Position numbers and translations under genes: made by a program
Shown here: piece by piece, positions 10,828-21,001 of the stretch
Position numbering within the stretch: position 1 is the stretch's first letter
Layout of the letters: each line of letters opens with the position of its first letter
From: Coix lacryma-jobi var. lacryma-jobi
Taxonomy: Eukaryota > Streptophyta > Magnoliopsida > Poales > Poaceae
Length of the DNA stretch: 64,000 nt
Assembly (NCBI GenBank): GCA_009763385.1
Contig: CM019824.1
Span: 152,774,305 to 152,838,304, forward strand
Direction: 5' to 3'
The notes under the pieces: model-generated
The model's input: only the letters and a program-made list of their open reading frames with translations
What the model was told of the DNA's origin: nothing
The model's database searches: none

Positions 10828-11496
10828 CAGCTTCGCCTGCAGCCCTCTTTGTGTCATCTGTGAGCTTCACGTTTACCTTTTTGGAGATAGATGACAAAGG
10901 GGGAGAGATAGTTGATTAGAGCTTCCAGACTTCATGATTATCTGTTATGTATCTTGTATCTGGAGATTTGTACTGCAGGTGGTTTAGTTATCAGAGTTTG
11001 AGCTTTATTGTAATATCATGAGTCATGTATGAGTTCTTTTGTGTATCACATGGCAGAGACATCTTTGTGATGAGACATGATCCTTATCTTGTAATATAAT
11101 CTATCTTAGTGATTGTGGACTTGAGAAATCTTGTGTGAGTGCTATGTGTGTGATTTGAGTAGTAATTTCCACATTCATAAGATCTCTTCTTACTAATGTG
11201 TTGCATATGTCTTGGTGTATTGGTTTTCTTTTATTGTCTTGTGTGACATATCTTGTCATATGCATTACAACTTATATTGCTCACACATTTGCATTTCACG
11301 GATGCAATGATTTAGGGGGAGTTTCCAACTCACCTTAGTATGTGCAAATTGACATTTTGAGGTCCTTTATGAATTCAATTCATGTTGCACATATTAAGGG
11401 GAAGCTCTTCATAAATCATTGAACCCATAAGCTTAATTGTTTATCCTTTGGTAAAATTTAATCAAGGTTGTCATCAATCACCAAAAAGGGGGAGTT
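10828..11496 (+). other. 3' untranslated region of the non-autonomous element
   Basis: No gene is visible. Polypurine-like tracts AAAGGGGGAGAGA (10895), TTAGGGGGAGTTT (11311) and AAGGGGAAG (11396) precede the true tract that abuts the LTR at 11497. This mirrors the repeated tracts of the SIRE-type element upstream. Confidence 0.6.
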
Positions 11497-12289
11497 TGAA
11501 AGTGCATGTTGCACTTAAGTGTGATTTTGGTTGATTTGATGACAATGTTGATTAAAGATCTAATATGTTTGCTAAGTGTGACACAGGGAAATGATTATCT
11601 CACTATGTACTTGAAATGAAATGCAAAGCCAAAATGATGGATTGTTGTATGAAAATCATATCACAAGCACAAGACAACAATGGGAATGATATTGATATAA
11701 AGGGCTATCGTATTGTGGGATAATCATAGTTCATTTATGATTGCTATGGTTGAATGGCTTGAAATGGTGAAGATAGCAAGGAAAGAGTCTTTGAGGTACT
11801 AAGCAAGGGTGAAGGGCAAGCGACAGCTTGGCGGCCGAAGAACCTAGCTAGAGTGAAGAAGAAAGTACTTGCATTTAGTCGAAGGATCAATCAAGCTTGA
11901 AGATCACATATAGTGGAGAATCAACATTCCTAGCAACAATATTGATTGAAGTGACTTGACACATTTGGAATTCCATTCTATCACTTGCATGAAGTCAAGT
12001 CACATGCTCAAGAAGGCTATGCTCGAAGGACATCTACTTCCAAACATGACATCCATTCCTCTCAATATGGAAAATGAAGTTAAGCGGCTTTGGTTCAAAT
12101 GGAGATCAACTCAAGAGGTTTAAAATTCGTATTTCAATTTAAACTTGAGTAAATAGGGATGTCGTACTATTAAGAGGGATGCAACATATAGTAGATGATT
12201 CTTCATAAGTGCTCAATCCAACCTAAGTGAGACATGAGAGAGCTAGAACTAACTTTCAGCGTTTTGCTGCACTGTCTGTCCAGGTATGC

Positions 12290-13762
12290 ATACCGGACAT
12301 GTCCGGTATGAGCCCACAATAGTGCGGCTATCCGTCTGGCCTTATGGTGAACCTGGTGAAGGAAGTCCATACCGGACATGTCCGGTATGCATACCGGACA
12401 TGTCCGGTATGAACCTATAGCGGTTTAGCCCTCCCTTGATCTTCTAGTAAGTCCTGGAGCATGGAGTCCATACCGGACATGTCCGGTATTCATACCGGAC
12501 ATGTCCGGTATTTGCGGATTTCTGGCTGTCAGTGTCTTTGGGATGGGCGGTACTACCGTCCCATGGGGCGGTACTACCGGCCGGTGCTACCGGCTTAATA
12601 GCGGTACCACCGGTAGGCCAAAATCGACCCATTCCAGAGAGGTTGCGAAAACCCTCTCTTGACTAGCGGTACTACCGACCTAAGGGTCGGTACTACCGGG
12701 CTCCTTTGGCAAGTTTGAAAGTTGGTTCGATCAGTATGTTTCTCACGTAGTAAAGTCATACCGGACATGTCCGGTATGCATACCGGACATGTCCGGTATT
12801 TGCGGATGTCTGATTAACAGACTGTGTACTGGCGGTTCTACCGCCCCTTGGGTCGGTGCTACCGACCGGTACTACCGGCCTTATAGCGGTAGTATCGGTA
12901 GGCCAAATTTGGCCACTTCCAGAGAGGTTGCGAAAACCCCCTTATAACTAGCGGTACTACCGACCTGGTGGTCGGTACTACCGGGATCCTTTTCGGGGTT
13001 TGAAAGTTGGTTGAGTAAGGATGTTTCTCACACAGTGAAGTCATACCGGACATGTCCGGTATGAGCTGACTCAGCCAACGGCTAGAAAACGGCTAGTTTC
13101 GAATGTGGGCTTATAAATACCCCCCAAGCCTCCACCTTTGGAGGCTGCTGATTCTACTGGTTCCCACTCTCATTCTAAGCCTTTCAAAACACTTTCCAAC
13201 CCTCTCTTAGTGAGCGATTGTTCTCTAATTGCCAAATCCAATTGTGGGTTGAGAGAGATTCAAAATTAGAGAGCAAACCACCTCTTGAGCACTTGTGCAA
13301 ATCGTCGATCTTGTTGTGCGCATTCGTTACTCTTGGACTCTACGGTCCTAGACGGTTAGGCGTCGCCGTTGAGCACCCAAGAGATTTGTGAAGTGCCTCG
13401 GAAAGTTTGTAAAGGTTCGATCTCTCCTCAAAAGAGATCATCAAGTGGAAGGAGCATTGCGGGTGAAATAGACCGCGGCTAGAGTGACCTGTGGTGTCCT
13501 CTAGAGCCCACCTTTGTGGTAGCTCGCAGCCGGCTCAACGGAGACTAGGACCCGAGGGGGTGCCGAACTTCGGTGAAACAAATACCGTGTCATCTCATTG
13601 TGTTTTACTTTCGGATTATTTGTCATTCTCCGTTGTGCAAGTTGTTTTGCAGGCAATCAGTTTTATATATACATCATACATAGTGCTTGCAGGTTGTGTG
13701 AGAAATTGGAGAAGAAAAGGAGCTGCTCTGCACAGCACGCACATACCGGACTTGTCCGGTAT
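12290..13762. repeat. LTR copies of the 20-bp palindrome
   Basis: Copies start at 12290, 12369, 12391, 12470, 12492, 12758, 12780, 13043 and 13743. Most are perfect ATACCGGACATGTCCGGTAT; the last has CTTG in the centre. Several occur as close pairs two bases apart. Confidence 0.92.
12469..13042 (+). repeat. tandem duplication of about 287 bp inside the LTR
   Basis: Unit 1 (12469-12757) and unit 2 (12758-13042) each begin with a pair of 20-bp palindromes. Each then has TTTGCGGAT, a block of CGGTA-C-TACCG inverted repeats, CCAGAGAGGTTGCGAAAACC, two more CGGTACTACCG sites, TTTGAAAGTTGGTT and ATGTTTCTCAC. A third palindrome at 13043 starts what would be the next unit. Confidence 0.85.
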
Positions 13763-14003
13763 TTGTTGACTGCGTCCAATTTGTTTAATATTTGAGCTAA
13801 CCTTTGTGGTACAGGGTGTTAGCTTCTAGGTGTTTTAAATACTTGTCATATACTTTGTGTTTGTCTCTTGAGGGGTTGTTTCACTCCGATTGGGAGTTTC
13901 TAAGTAATTGGAAACTCGCATTCTAATTGCTTCCGCATTATAAGTTGTAAATTTTCAGAAACGCCTATTCACCCCCCTCTAGGCGACACATTAGGTCCTT
14001 TCA

Positions 14004-14847
14004 TAGTACAGTAGGAAAATTACCATACCCGTCATCAGCATCGCTAGTAGTCACAAGGTTGACATTCTTCTTTTTCCCTTTTCGGTCCGCGCGGTCCGGA
14101 CACTCTTTGGAAAAATGCCCAAGCTCTCCACAAGTGAAGCACGACAACTCTGCTTTATTCTTCTTCTTCTTTTTAAATGTAGTAGTAGTTTTGGCATTGA
14201 AAGACTTAGGCTTTCCTTTGTACTTGCCATGGTTTTTCTGGACGAAGTGGGCGCTAGCTCTTTCCTCGTTCCCCTTCTCAGTGTTATCTTTAGCCCGAGC
14301 CTTCTCTTCAACATCAAGAGATGCTATCAGGTTTTCAACTGATATTTTCTGTCTCTTGTGTTTAAGGCTTGTGGCGAAATTCCTCCAAGAGGAAGGTAGC
14401 TTTGCAATAATGCACCTAGCCACAAACTCATCGGGTATAACACAGTTGAGAAGTTCAAGCTATTTTGCCAGACGGTGTAAGCTCGACTATAGATTTGTTC
14501 GCAACAATCTTGTAGTCATGAAAAGTCTCCATGATGTACAACTCTTTGCCAGCATCTAAAGCACCAAAGGTAGCTGCCAGATAATCCCACAAAGTCTTTG
14601 CGTCTTTAATGCGCAGAATTGTATCAAAGATATGATCAACAAGGACATTCTGCACAACTCCCACAAAGATTTGGTTGGCATCCTGGAAAGCTCTCTGATC
14701 CTCTTCAGAGATATTTCCCTCGGGCATACCAGCACTCACCCAGAACACTTTCATGGCCGTCAACCAATTGGTGACCTTAACTTGCCATCTCTTAAAGTCT
14801 TCTCTAGAAAACTTTTCTGGCTTTAGCGCATCAACAAAACTAGCCAT
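14004..14847 (-). pseudogene. copia gag, frameshifted and interrupted
   Basis: Starting from ATG 14847 the protein begins MASFVDALKPEKFSREDF and shows a copia Gag capsid region (WQVKVTNWLTAM ... TLWDYLAATFGALDAGKELYIMETFHDYK). A small indel near 14470 shifts the frame. The next frame continues with IIAKLPSSWRNFATSLKHKRQ, a Lys-rich stretch and one zinc knuckle CFTCGELGHFSKEC (14110-14151). It ends at the insertion point after GNFPTVL, where protease would normally follow. Gag would package the RNA; this copy is broken. Confidence 0.85.
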
Positions 14848-15200
14848 AGTTAATTCTAGAAACCTATAATAAGGTTTTTGGATTGTTAAAAGAATAGACA
14901 ATTTCCAGATTAAAACCAGAATATAAATCATGATAAATTGATGATCTAGATATCTCAGATTGTATTGTTTACTAGCATAACAAAACATGCATAACATGAT
15001 CTCATACATGACAACAGGTGTAAACATAGCTCGTACACCAGATAGATTAAAAAGCAAGAGCAAAGGTATAAGATCTGATATAAGCATGGGCATTAGATCA
15101 CGAACGGCGTACCTTTCGTTTGCTGGAGAAGACGGTGGCGGAGTCCATGCTGGACGATCCTCGATGAGCGCTGGAGGAAGAGCTCGGAGCAGTTGACGAC
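14848..15200 (-). other. leader of the minus-strand copia element, possible intron
   Basis: No long ORF belongs here. On the minus strand AAACGAAAG|GTACG (15113/15112) and TTATAG|GTTTC (14864/14863) could be a splice donor and acceptor removing 14864-15112 before the gag ATG. I could not find a convincing primer-binding site, so the inner LTR edge is not fixed. Confidence 0.4.
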
Positions 15201-15938
15201 GAGTACGTCTTGACGCAGCGCCGCCTGACTTGGAAGGTAGACGACCCGTTGTTGAAGACGAGAGCAGTCGCGCGACGAGCGCTTCCAAAAACCTTATTCG
15301 CCTTCTCCCGGTGCAGGATCGCAAAGACGAGGGTTCCGGAGACCTGCTCGCCCGGTCGCTGGTGCACGCAAGCGAACGGACTGTAGACGACTAGACAGCA
15401 GCGCAGAAGCGATATGAGGCAATCCCTAGCTCGAGAGGTGTTGAGATATATGTTTTGGCGTGGCCAATAGGTTGCTTATATAGCCCTGTTGAACCGACCT
15501 CGTGTCGTGATCATGATCTAAATCGGTTTAGGACTCTTGAGTCGTAACTGTTTAGGACTCTGCAACTTGAAGGCCAAGAAACCAAAAACTAAAACTGCAA
15601 AAGGAGGCCGCGCTCCCGCAAGGCGAGGAGCCAGATTTCGGCGGACCATTCACGCAGGTGCCGCGCACCCGCGCAAGTCGCCACGCCATGCCACGCCCCG
15701 CCCCGCCCGGCGAGGCGAGGCGAGCGAGCGCGCGCGTGTGGACTTCTCTTTCTCCTTCTCACACTAGACTTGAGGAAGTGGAGAGGACTTCCATATTTAA
15801 GCAAGTTCTCCTCCCCTTTCACTAGCAAGGTGGGACTAAAGAGTTCCACTTCCCTCTTTGCACACACATGTATGGGCTTTGAGATTTATTTAGGAATTTC
15901 AGAATTATTATTGGGCCAAGCCCATATAAATTCTAACA
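15200..15938 (-). repeat. LTR of the minus-strand copia element (inner edge uncertain)
   Basis: On the minus strand it starts TGTTAGAATTTATATGGGC at 15938, directly after the polypurine tract. It contains TATA-like TTAAATATGG (near 15795) and GGGCTATATAAGC (near 15487). The 3' edge somewhere near 15200-15400 is not resolved. The GC-rich part (15600-15740) gives spurious ORFs on both strands. Confidence 0.6.
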
Positions 15939-16500
15939 ATCCCCCACCAGATCTCAAATGTCCATTTAGAGATTTGCCTGTTCCCGCTACTATTTGATAT
16001 ACTAGTGTTTAGCAGAGACTGTTAAGTTGAACTTCTGCCTATAACCTCAAGTTACACTTATTCACAACTTGAACAATGGACTATGCCTTGAATTGCAAGT
16101 TTTGCGTGAAGCAAGTTTTACTTAAGGTTAAACTAGTACCTGGCTGCCAATAGCCTTTCTCCGTGGGTGGAGCATATACGTCATACTCCATGGTCTCTTC
16201 ATGAGATTACTAGAGATCACCCTAATCTCATAGACTGCGACGTTTTAACAGTCATGGCTCATATAGGTATGTTCTTTTAAGAATACTCTGTAGGACAGCA
16301 TCTTTGCTTTTAAAAGCCAATAGAACATATTAAGGTCTTTGCCAACCTTGCATACAGTGCCTCATAGCAATGAGAGTATTGCATCTTCACAAAGAGAGGG
16401 TTTAGAAATTACTCTCCTCAGTTTACCAATAGCTTGTTCTTCCCAGATCCTTAGTCACGGGATCTCCGATCAAAAAGGTTGGGTTACTACTACTGTAAAC

Positions 16501-16924
16501 TCATATGGGTCTCATACTCATCCCCCTTGATGCGATTTCTATCACATTCCGTGATAACCCTTTTGTAAAGGGATCTGCCAGGTTTTTGTCTGTTTGTACA
16601 TAAGTCACAGCTATTACTCCGGAGTTTCTCAACTTCCTGACAGACTTCAAACGTCTTTTAACGTGTTTTGTTTACTTCGCATTATCCCTAGCACTGTTCA
16701 CTTTCGTGATCACTGTTTGATTATCACAGTTCATAAGGATAGCCGGTATTGGTTTTTCAACCACCGGTAAGTCAGACAAGAGCTCACGCAGCCACTCTGC
16801 CTCTGCAGAAGCTGTATCCAAAGCAGCAAGTTCTGCTTCCATGGTTGATTTAGTCAAAATAGTCTGTTTACAAGACCTCCATGACACTGCACCACCTCCA
16901 AGGGTAAAAACATACCCACTAGTG
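16501..16924 (-). pseudogene. copia RNase H / pol 3' end fragment
   Basis: On the minus strand it reads TSGYVFTLGGGAVSWRSCKQTILTKSTMEAELAALDTA, then AILMNCDNQTVITKVNSARDNAK. After an in-frame TAA (16674-16672) it continues with HVKRRLKSVRKLRNSG, ADPFTKGLSRNVIE and a terminal TGA at 16503-16501. The catalytic acidic pattern of copia RNase H (E of MEAE, D of NCDN) is visible. The upstream part is missing, replaced by MITE-like sequence. About 560 bases of 3' UTR separate it from the LTR. Confidence 0.85.
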
Positions 16925-17225
16925 GGGTTGGTTGGGCGAACTGAAATTACAAATTTTAGCCCTGTGCACATTGAATGTTGCGGCCCTAATTTAGTCTATT
17001 AAAAATATACTAATTACAAATTTAGTTTGTCAGCCGGAGGCTAATTTGCGAGACAAATCTATTAAACTTAATTAATTTATGATTTGACAATATGGTAATT
17101 TGGCTTAATAGATTTATCTTGTTAAGTATTGTATGACAATATAATTAGTTTTATAATTAATCTATTTTTAATATACTAATTGTTATTGTAATATTCAATA
17201 TGACACGACTAAAATTTTAGTCATG
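16925..17225. mobile_element. MITE fragment related to the Tourist-like element at 63272
   Basis: The stretch GTTGCGGCCCTAATTTAGTC, then TATTAAAAATA and a piece with GAGACAAATCTATTAA, matches the order and wording of the MITE at 63272-63608 (ATTGCGGCACTAATTTAGCC, GAGACGGATTTATTAAG). The left edge reads GGTTGGTTGGGCGAACTGAA and nearly the same string occurs at 20196. The ends are degenerate. Confidence 0.55.
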
Positions 17226-17416
17226 GATCCATACACCCCTTTTGTTGGCCCATAAGAGCGAGACAAAGCCCAAGGAAGCCACTCTTCAATTCCCATCCTC
17301 TTTCCACGCTTCTCTCAATGGATTTTCTAAAGCTTCTCTAATGGAGCGGGATTTTGAGGGAGCCTTTGGTTATCATGCACGCAGAACTGTTCACAGAACG
17401 TTATCAAACACTCCTA

Positions 17417-18136
17417 GGGCTGGAAAATGAAAACGGATATCCGAATTATCTTATATTCGTATCCGCTAAAACTTGTATTATGGATGTCGATATTCGTATC
17501 TGTTTCAAATATGAATACTATATAATATATTTGAATTCGTTTTTCAGTATTTTCTCTATCCAATTTCAGATCAGTATTCGACAATATATTAGCAACCAAA
17601 ACAAGACATCACGAGTCTATTTAAAAGTTTTCTCTCTATAACCAGTGGCCAATTATTTAATTTTATTATTACTAATGATACATTGAAAGCATTTAATATA
17701 TCTATAATTAACTTTTATTATCAATTTAAAATTATCAATGATACAAAAAGATTAAATTAATTTATTATTTGTCTAATTTAGTTTAAACCTAATATACTTT
17801 TTGTTTAAAATATTTTAAAACTTTACTTTTTTATTTATTGATGTAAACTATTTACAATTTTATGATAAATATTTGCATAAATGTACTATAGATTGATTAA
17901 TTTATATATTTAATTCATTGTTAAATATTTATTGATAAATATATTATTTATGTTGCATAGTACACAAATACTTTGTGTAATAACTTTGTAATTCCAAAAA
18001 ATATTGATAAAGGAAATGGCTACTCGTTTTCTACCATTTATATTTGAGTTTTTTCACTTGAATCTCTCCTTAAAACTATCTATATATATCTATAATGAAA
18101 TATGGCAAAAATGATATCCGGATCCGATTCCGTTTG
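17417..18136. mobile_element. possible hAT-type MITE, AT-rich
   Basis: The left part TAGGGCTGGAAAATGAAAAC followed by GGATATCCG, and the right part ATATCCGGATCCGATTCCGT, look like the ends of grass hAT-type MITEs (TAGGG...GAAAACGGAT...). The interior is very AT-rich with no coding sequence. No clear TSD is seen. Confidence 0.4.
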
Positions 18137-18896
18137 ACGCAGTAATCAACCGTTTGAAAAGAATTTGGCAGTGGAGGGGAGCACGACTCCTGTATGGCTC
18201 CCACGCCACGGCACGCCGGAACGCCGACAGGGCAACCAAAAAGCTGCGGAGCGCCTCCAAAAACACCCGAATAATCAAACCGCCCAGCTGCAGGAGTGCA
18301 GGTTGCTGCAGCCCGCCCACCCGCCCGCCGTGCCGAGCCCCGCGGCGTCGGGCGCTGCGCTCCCTGCGCCCTGCCGCGCCCTCCGCTGTCCGCTCAGAGC
18401 TGCCGTCGCGTCGCGCTAGCACTCCCGTTTCCAGCCAGGCGCGAGCACGGAAGAGAGAGAAAGCGAGGCCGCCGGCCACCCCCGGGGAACCGCAGGGTTG
18501 GGAGCGGTGACCAGAGAACATGCATGGGTGGCAATGGCAAATGCGGGGCTCGTTTTTTACGTCCGCGCCCGGGCGCGCGAGCCGGGCGGTGGCGGCGTGG
18601 CGCGCGGTGACGCCCCGCCCGACCCGTTCTCGCGTGCGCGCCCCGGCCATCATAGACTGGACTGCTCCTGCTCGTGGCGCGAAGCGTGGAAAGAGCGGGG
18701 AAATGGGGGCAGTCGGCTGTGGGTCTGGTGTGGGTGCACCGTTAGAAAACCTTTTGGCACCTCGGCTCAAAAAGCTGGCTACCCCTCCGCCCCTCCGCCC
18801 TCCTCCTCGGCGCGCGCGCGCGCGCACACGGGCAGATGGGCGCAGAAGTTTTCTATGTTCGTGGTCCCGCTGGAATACGTACTATTCTGCAGTTGT
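18137..18896. other. GC-rich stretch without a supported gene
   Basis: Long overlapping ORFs exist on both strands, but they are Ala/Arg/Pro-rich products of high GC. I see no domain and no splice pattern. A (CG)n(CA)-type run is at 18805-18825. It might be a decayed promoter or first exon. Nothing firmer can be said. Confidence 0.4.
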
Positions 18897-18899
18897 TTA

Positions 18900-19748
18900 G
18901 AGCATCTCCAAGAGCTCCTAAAAATAACTTGCTATTCTATAATTTTTGGTAAAAACACAAAAAAGTTTCTTCAACAACTTGGTAAACCAACTTGGTAAAA
19001 TAGCCACTTGGGAAAAAACCCTCTCCGCGCGCGTAAAGATCCGCGCGCGGAGAGGGCGCGCATCGGTCTTTTTTTTCTTCGCCTCCGCCCGCCTCCGCGC
19101 CGCCCGCCCCGCCGCCTCCGCGCTGCCGCCCGTCGTCGCCGGCCTTGTTCTCCGTCCAGGCGAGTCCCGTCCGTTCGTTCGGCCTCGCCAGGCGGGCAGG
19201 CGCTCAGCCTCGCCGGTGGCGGACGGGCGCTCAGCCTCGCCAGCGGCGGACGGGCGCTCAACCTTGCCTGCGGCGGACGGGCGCGCGGCCTCGCCGGCCA
19301 TGGAGGACGGGCGTGCAGCCTCGCTGGCGGCGGATGGCGCGCGGCCTCGCCGGCCTTGGCGGAGAGGCATGCGGCCTCACCAGGCAGGCGGGCGCGCAGC
19401 CTCGCCGGACACAGGCGGGTGCGTGGCCTCACTGGCCACGGGCGGGCGCGTAGCCTCGCCGGCCATGGGCAGGAGTGCGGCCTCGCCGACCACGACGGAC
19501 GGCACACGTGAATTTTTCTTTTGCGGACTTTTCTGAAAAAGTACCAGACACAAAGAATTATAAATATGCCCTTGGTTGATTTTGGGAAAGTTTATGGACT
19601 AAATTGAAAAGTGGTCATTACGAGATTTACCAAGTGGGGATAAGGAGTTGTTGGAGATGTACCTTTTTTTTTACTTGCAAAATAAAATAGCAAGTTACTG
19701 TAACATTAGATTTACCAAGTGAATTTTTGGGAGCTCTTGGAGATGCTC
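18900..19748. mobile_element. PIF/Harbinger-like element with GC-rich core
   Basis: Terminal inverted repeats GAGCATCTCCAAGAGCTCC (18900) and GGAGCTCTTGGAGATGCTC (ending 19748) are flanked by the 3-bp duplication TTA (18897-18899 and 19749-19751). TWA duplications are the mark of PIF/Harbinger insertions. There is no transposase. Inner sequence (ACTTGGTAAA... and CGCGCGTAAAGATCCGCGCG) matches the element at 54207-55065 in opposite orientation. Confidence 0.8.
19180..19500. repeat. GC-rich minisatellite in the Harbinger-like element
   Basis: Units of roughly 24-30 bp with the theme GCGGACGGGCGC(T/G)CAGCCTCGCC are repeated about ten times with drift. They generate repetitive Arg/Ala-rich ORFs on both strands that are not taken as genes. 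Confidence 0.75.
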
Positions 19749-19932
19749 TTATCGTGGGTTTGAGGGAAGAGCTTCGTTTTAAGCTGCGCTTTTAGCACGG
19801 ATGAGCCAACGAAAAAGCACAGGGGAAAGAGGAGGTCCAGGAATATACCCGGCCACATCAAAAGTTATGGTTGCGTTGTGTCATGTGTGACAGGCTTTTG
19901 CGCATGTTTTGTCTCCGTAAATCTCACATGAC

Positions 19933-20220
19933 GGTGTGTTTAGATGCATTCATTTTGAAAAATAAAACATTGTAGTACTTTCGTTATTATTTGACAAACT
20001 TTGTCCAAACATGGACCAACTAGACTCAAAAGATTCGTCTCGACATGTAGATACTAAAAGTACAATTAGTTATTTTTTTACCTATATTTAATGCTTCATG
20101 CATACATCCAAACATTGATGTGATGGTTGATGTGATAGAAAATTTTGTAAAACTGGGGCAACTAAACAGGGCTGAGAATGAGAATGAGAATGGGGTTGGT
20201 TGAGCGAACTGAACCAGGCC
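19933..20220. mobile_element. MITE of the GTTTAGATGC family, degenerate ends
   Basis: The interior (TTTGACAAACTTTGTCCAAA, AAAAGATTCGTCTCGACATG, TATTTAATGCTTCATGCATA) matches the clean copy at 56027-56255 in reverse. The left end reads GTGTGTTTAGATGCATTC. The right end is confused by GAGAAT repeats and the string ACCAGGCC. Confidence 0.7.
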
Positions 20221-20223
20221 TAA

Positions 20224-20568
20224 GGGCGTCCGCAATAATGTTTAAATCGCTAGCTATTTGATTTTTAGGAAGAATATTATTAGTTCTCAATGACAACTTA
20301 CAAATAGCTAGCTAGATGAGACATATAAATAAATACTATTTGGATAAGGCAACTTACAAAAGTAGCACTCTTATTGGCTATCGAGAAGAGACATCAAATA
20401 GCTAATTATTGGGAAGTCGCTAGCTATTTGAACTCTCTACTCGATAGTCAATAAGAGTGCTACTTTTTTATTATTTTTATACGTCATCTCGCTAGCTATT
20501 TGTAAAGTGCTATTGAGAGCCAATAGAATTCCTCCTAGCTAGCTATTTGACAACTATTGCGGATGGCC
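20224..20568. mobile_element. foldback Tourist-like MITE, TSD TAA
   Basis: Ends GGGCGTCCGCAATAATG and (reverse complement) GGCCATCCGCAATAGTTG are flanked by TAA at 20221-20223 and 20569-20571. The whole 345-bp element is a near-perfect long hairpin with repeated GCTAGCTATTTG blocks. It has no coding capacity. Confidence 0.85.
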
Positions 20569-20681
20569 TAATATAACTATAAACATAGCTATTGTGTTGC
20601 CGCGGAAATTACAGATAAATAGATTATATAGCATGATGATGTGGATAATAAAAACAATTATATATCTTATATGTAAATATT

Positions 20682-20988
20682 TAAAAAAAACTCGACCCGC
20701 AGGGGTAAAACAGCCCCGGGCATTATGCTCAAAAAGAAGATCTTCTCACGCAGGTCGAGAAAAACCCCCGAACCCCTGCTCTACTCATACACAGCGGCAC
20801 CGCAGCTCCCGTGAGACTGGGCTGGCCTTAGACCTGTGCTTTGACACGAGGCAGACGAGGAGATTTTTTTCGATGCGCAGATAAATTGCGCCTCCTCCAG
20901 CCAACAAAACCGCCCCAGTGGGGGTTCGAACTCTGGCCGGCAGGGTGCAAGGAGAACAGCTAGACCGACCGATCCATCGCTCACTTGC
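20682..20988 (-). mobile_element. tRNA-derived SINE with poly(T) tail
   Basis: On the minus strand it starts at 20988 with a Pol III A-box-like GATGGATCGGTCGGTCTAGC (about 20976-20957) and a B box GAGTTCGAACCCC (about 20935-20923). It ends with GCGGGTCGAGTTTTTTTTA. A perfect 13-bp target duplication ATATGTAAATATT flanks it (20669-20681 and 20989-21001). A poly(T) rather than poly(A) tail is a known feature of some plant SINEs. The 307-bp length fits. Confidence 0.85.
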
Positions 20989-21001
20989 ATATGTAAATAT
21001 T

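Larger units (their letters stand above)
7581..14003 (+). mobile_element. non-autonomous SIRE-associated LTR retrotransposon (5' end missing)
   Basis: This stretch resumes where the first element ends. It contains a leader with palindromes, one retroelement ORF (8983-10827), a 3' UTR with GGGGGAG tracts (near 10897 and 11314), a final polypurine tract AAAAAGGGGGAGTT (11483-11496) and an LTR from TGAAAG (11497) to CTTTCA (14003). There is no protease, integrase or reverse transcriptase. The tracts and the LTR end (CCCCCCTCTAGGCG ... GGTCCTTTCA) match the SIRE-type element, so mobilisation by such elements is likely. It is inserted into a minus-strand copia gag at 14003/14004. Its left LTR would lie left of the window. 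Confidence 0.7.
11497..14003 (+). repeat. 3' LTR of the non-autonomous element (2,507 bp)
   Basis: It begins TGAAAGTGCATG right after the polypurine tract and ends GGTCCTTTCA, giving matching TGAAAG/CTTTCA ends. A TATA-like TATAAATACCCC (13112) lies downstream of the palindrome block, which places the palindromes in the upstream (U3-like) half. Nine palindromes and a roughly 290-bp tandem duplication lie inside. Confidence 0.75.
14004..16924 (-). mobile_element. minus-strand Ty1/copia remnants in tandem sharing one LTR
   Basis: Read on the minus strand the order is: RNase H end of pol (16924-16501), 3' UTR, polypurine tract GGTGGGGGAT (about 15949-15940), LTR starting TGTTAGAATT at 15938, leader, then gag (14847 down to 14004). 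The LTR therefore serves as the 3' LTR of one copy and the 5' LTR of the next. The left copy is cut in gag by the element ending at 14003. The right copy is cut in RNase H by MITE-like sequence at about 16925. Confidence 0.7.

Noticed and set aside
8174..13762. Regular palindromes that could suggest a CRISPR-like array
   Set aside because: Spacing is irregular (1 base to several hundred), there are no unique uniform spacers and no cas genes, and the context is a plant LTR element.
16512..16530. Polypurine tract and LTR start at 16520 (minus strand AAGGGGGATGAG)
   Set aside because: It is inside the pol 3' coding sequence (IASRGMSMRPI then stop). The real tract is at about 15949-15940 beside TGTTAGAATT.
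18090..19536. Long ORFs on both strands (up to 245 codons)
   Set aside because: They are caused by very high GC and minisatellite repeats. They overlap on both strands and lack domains.
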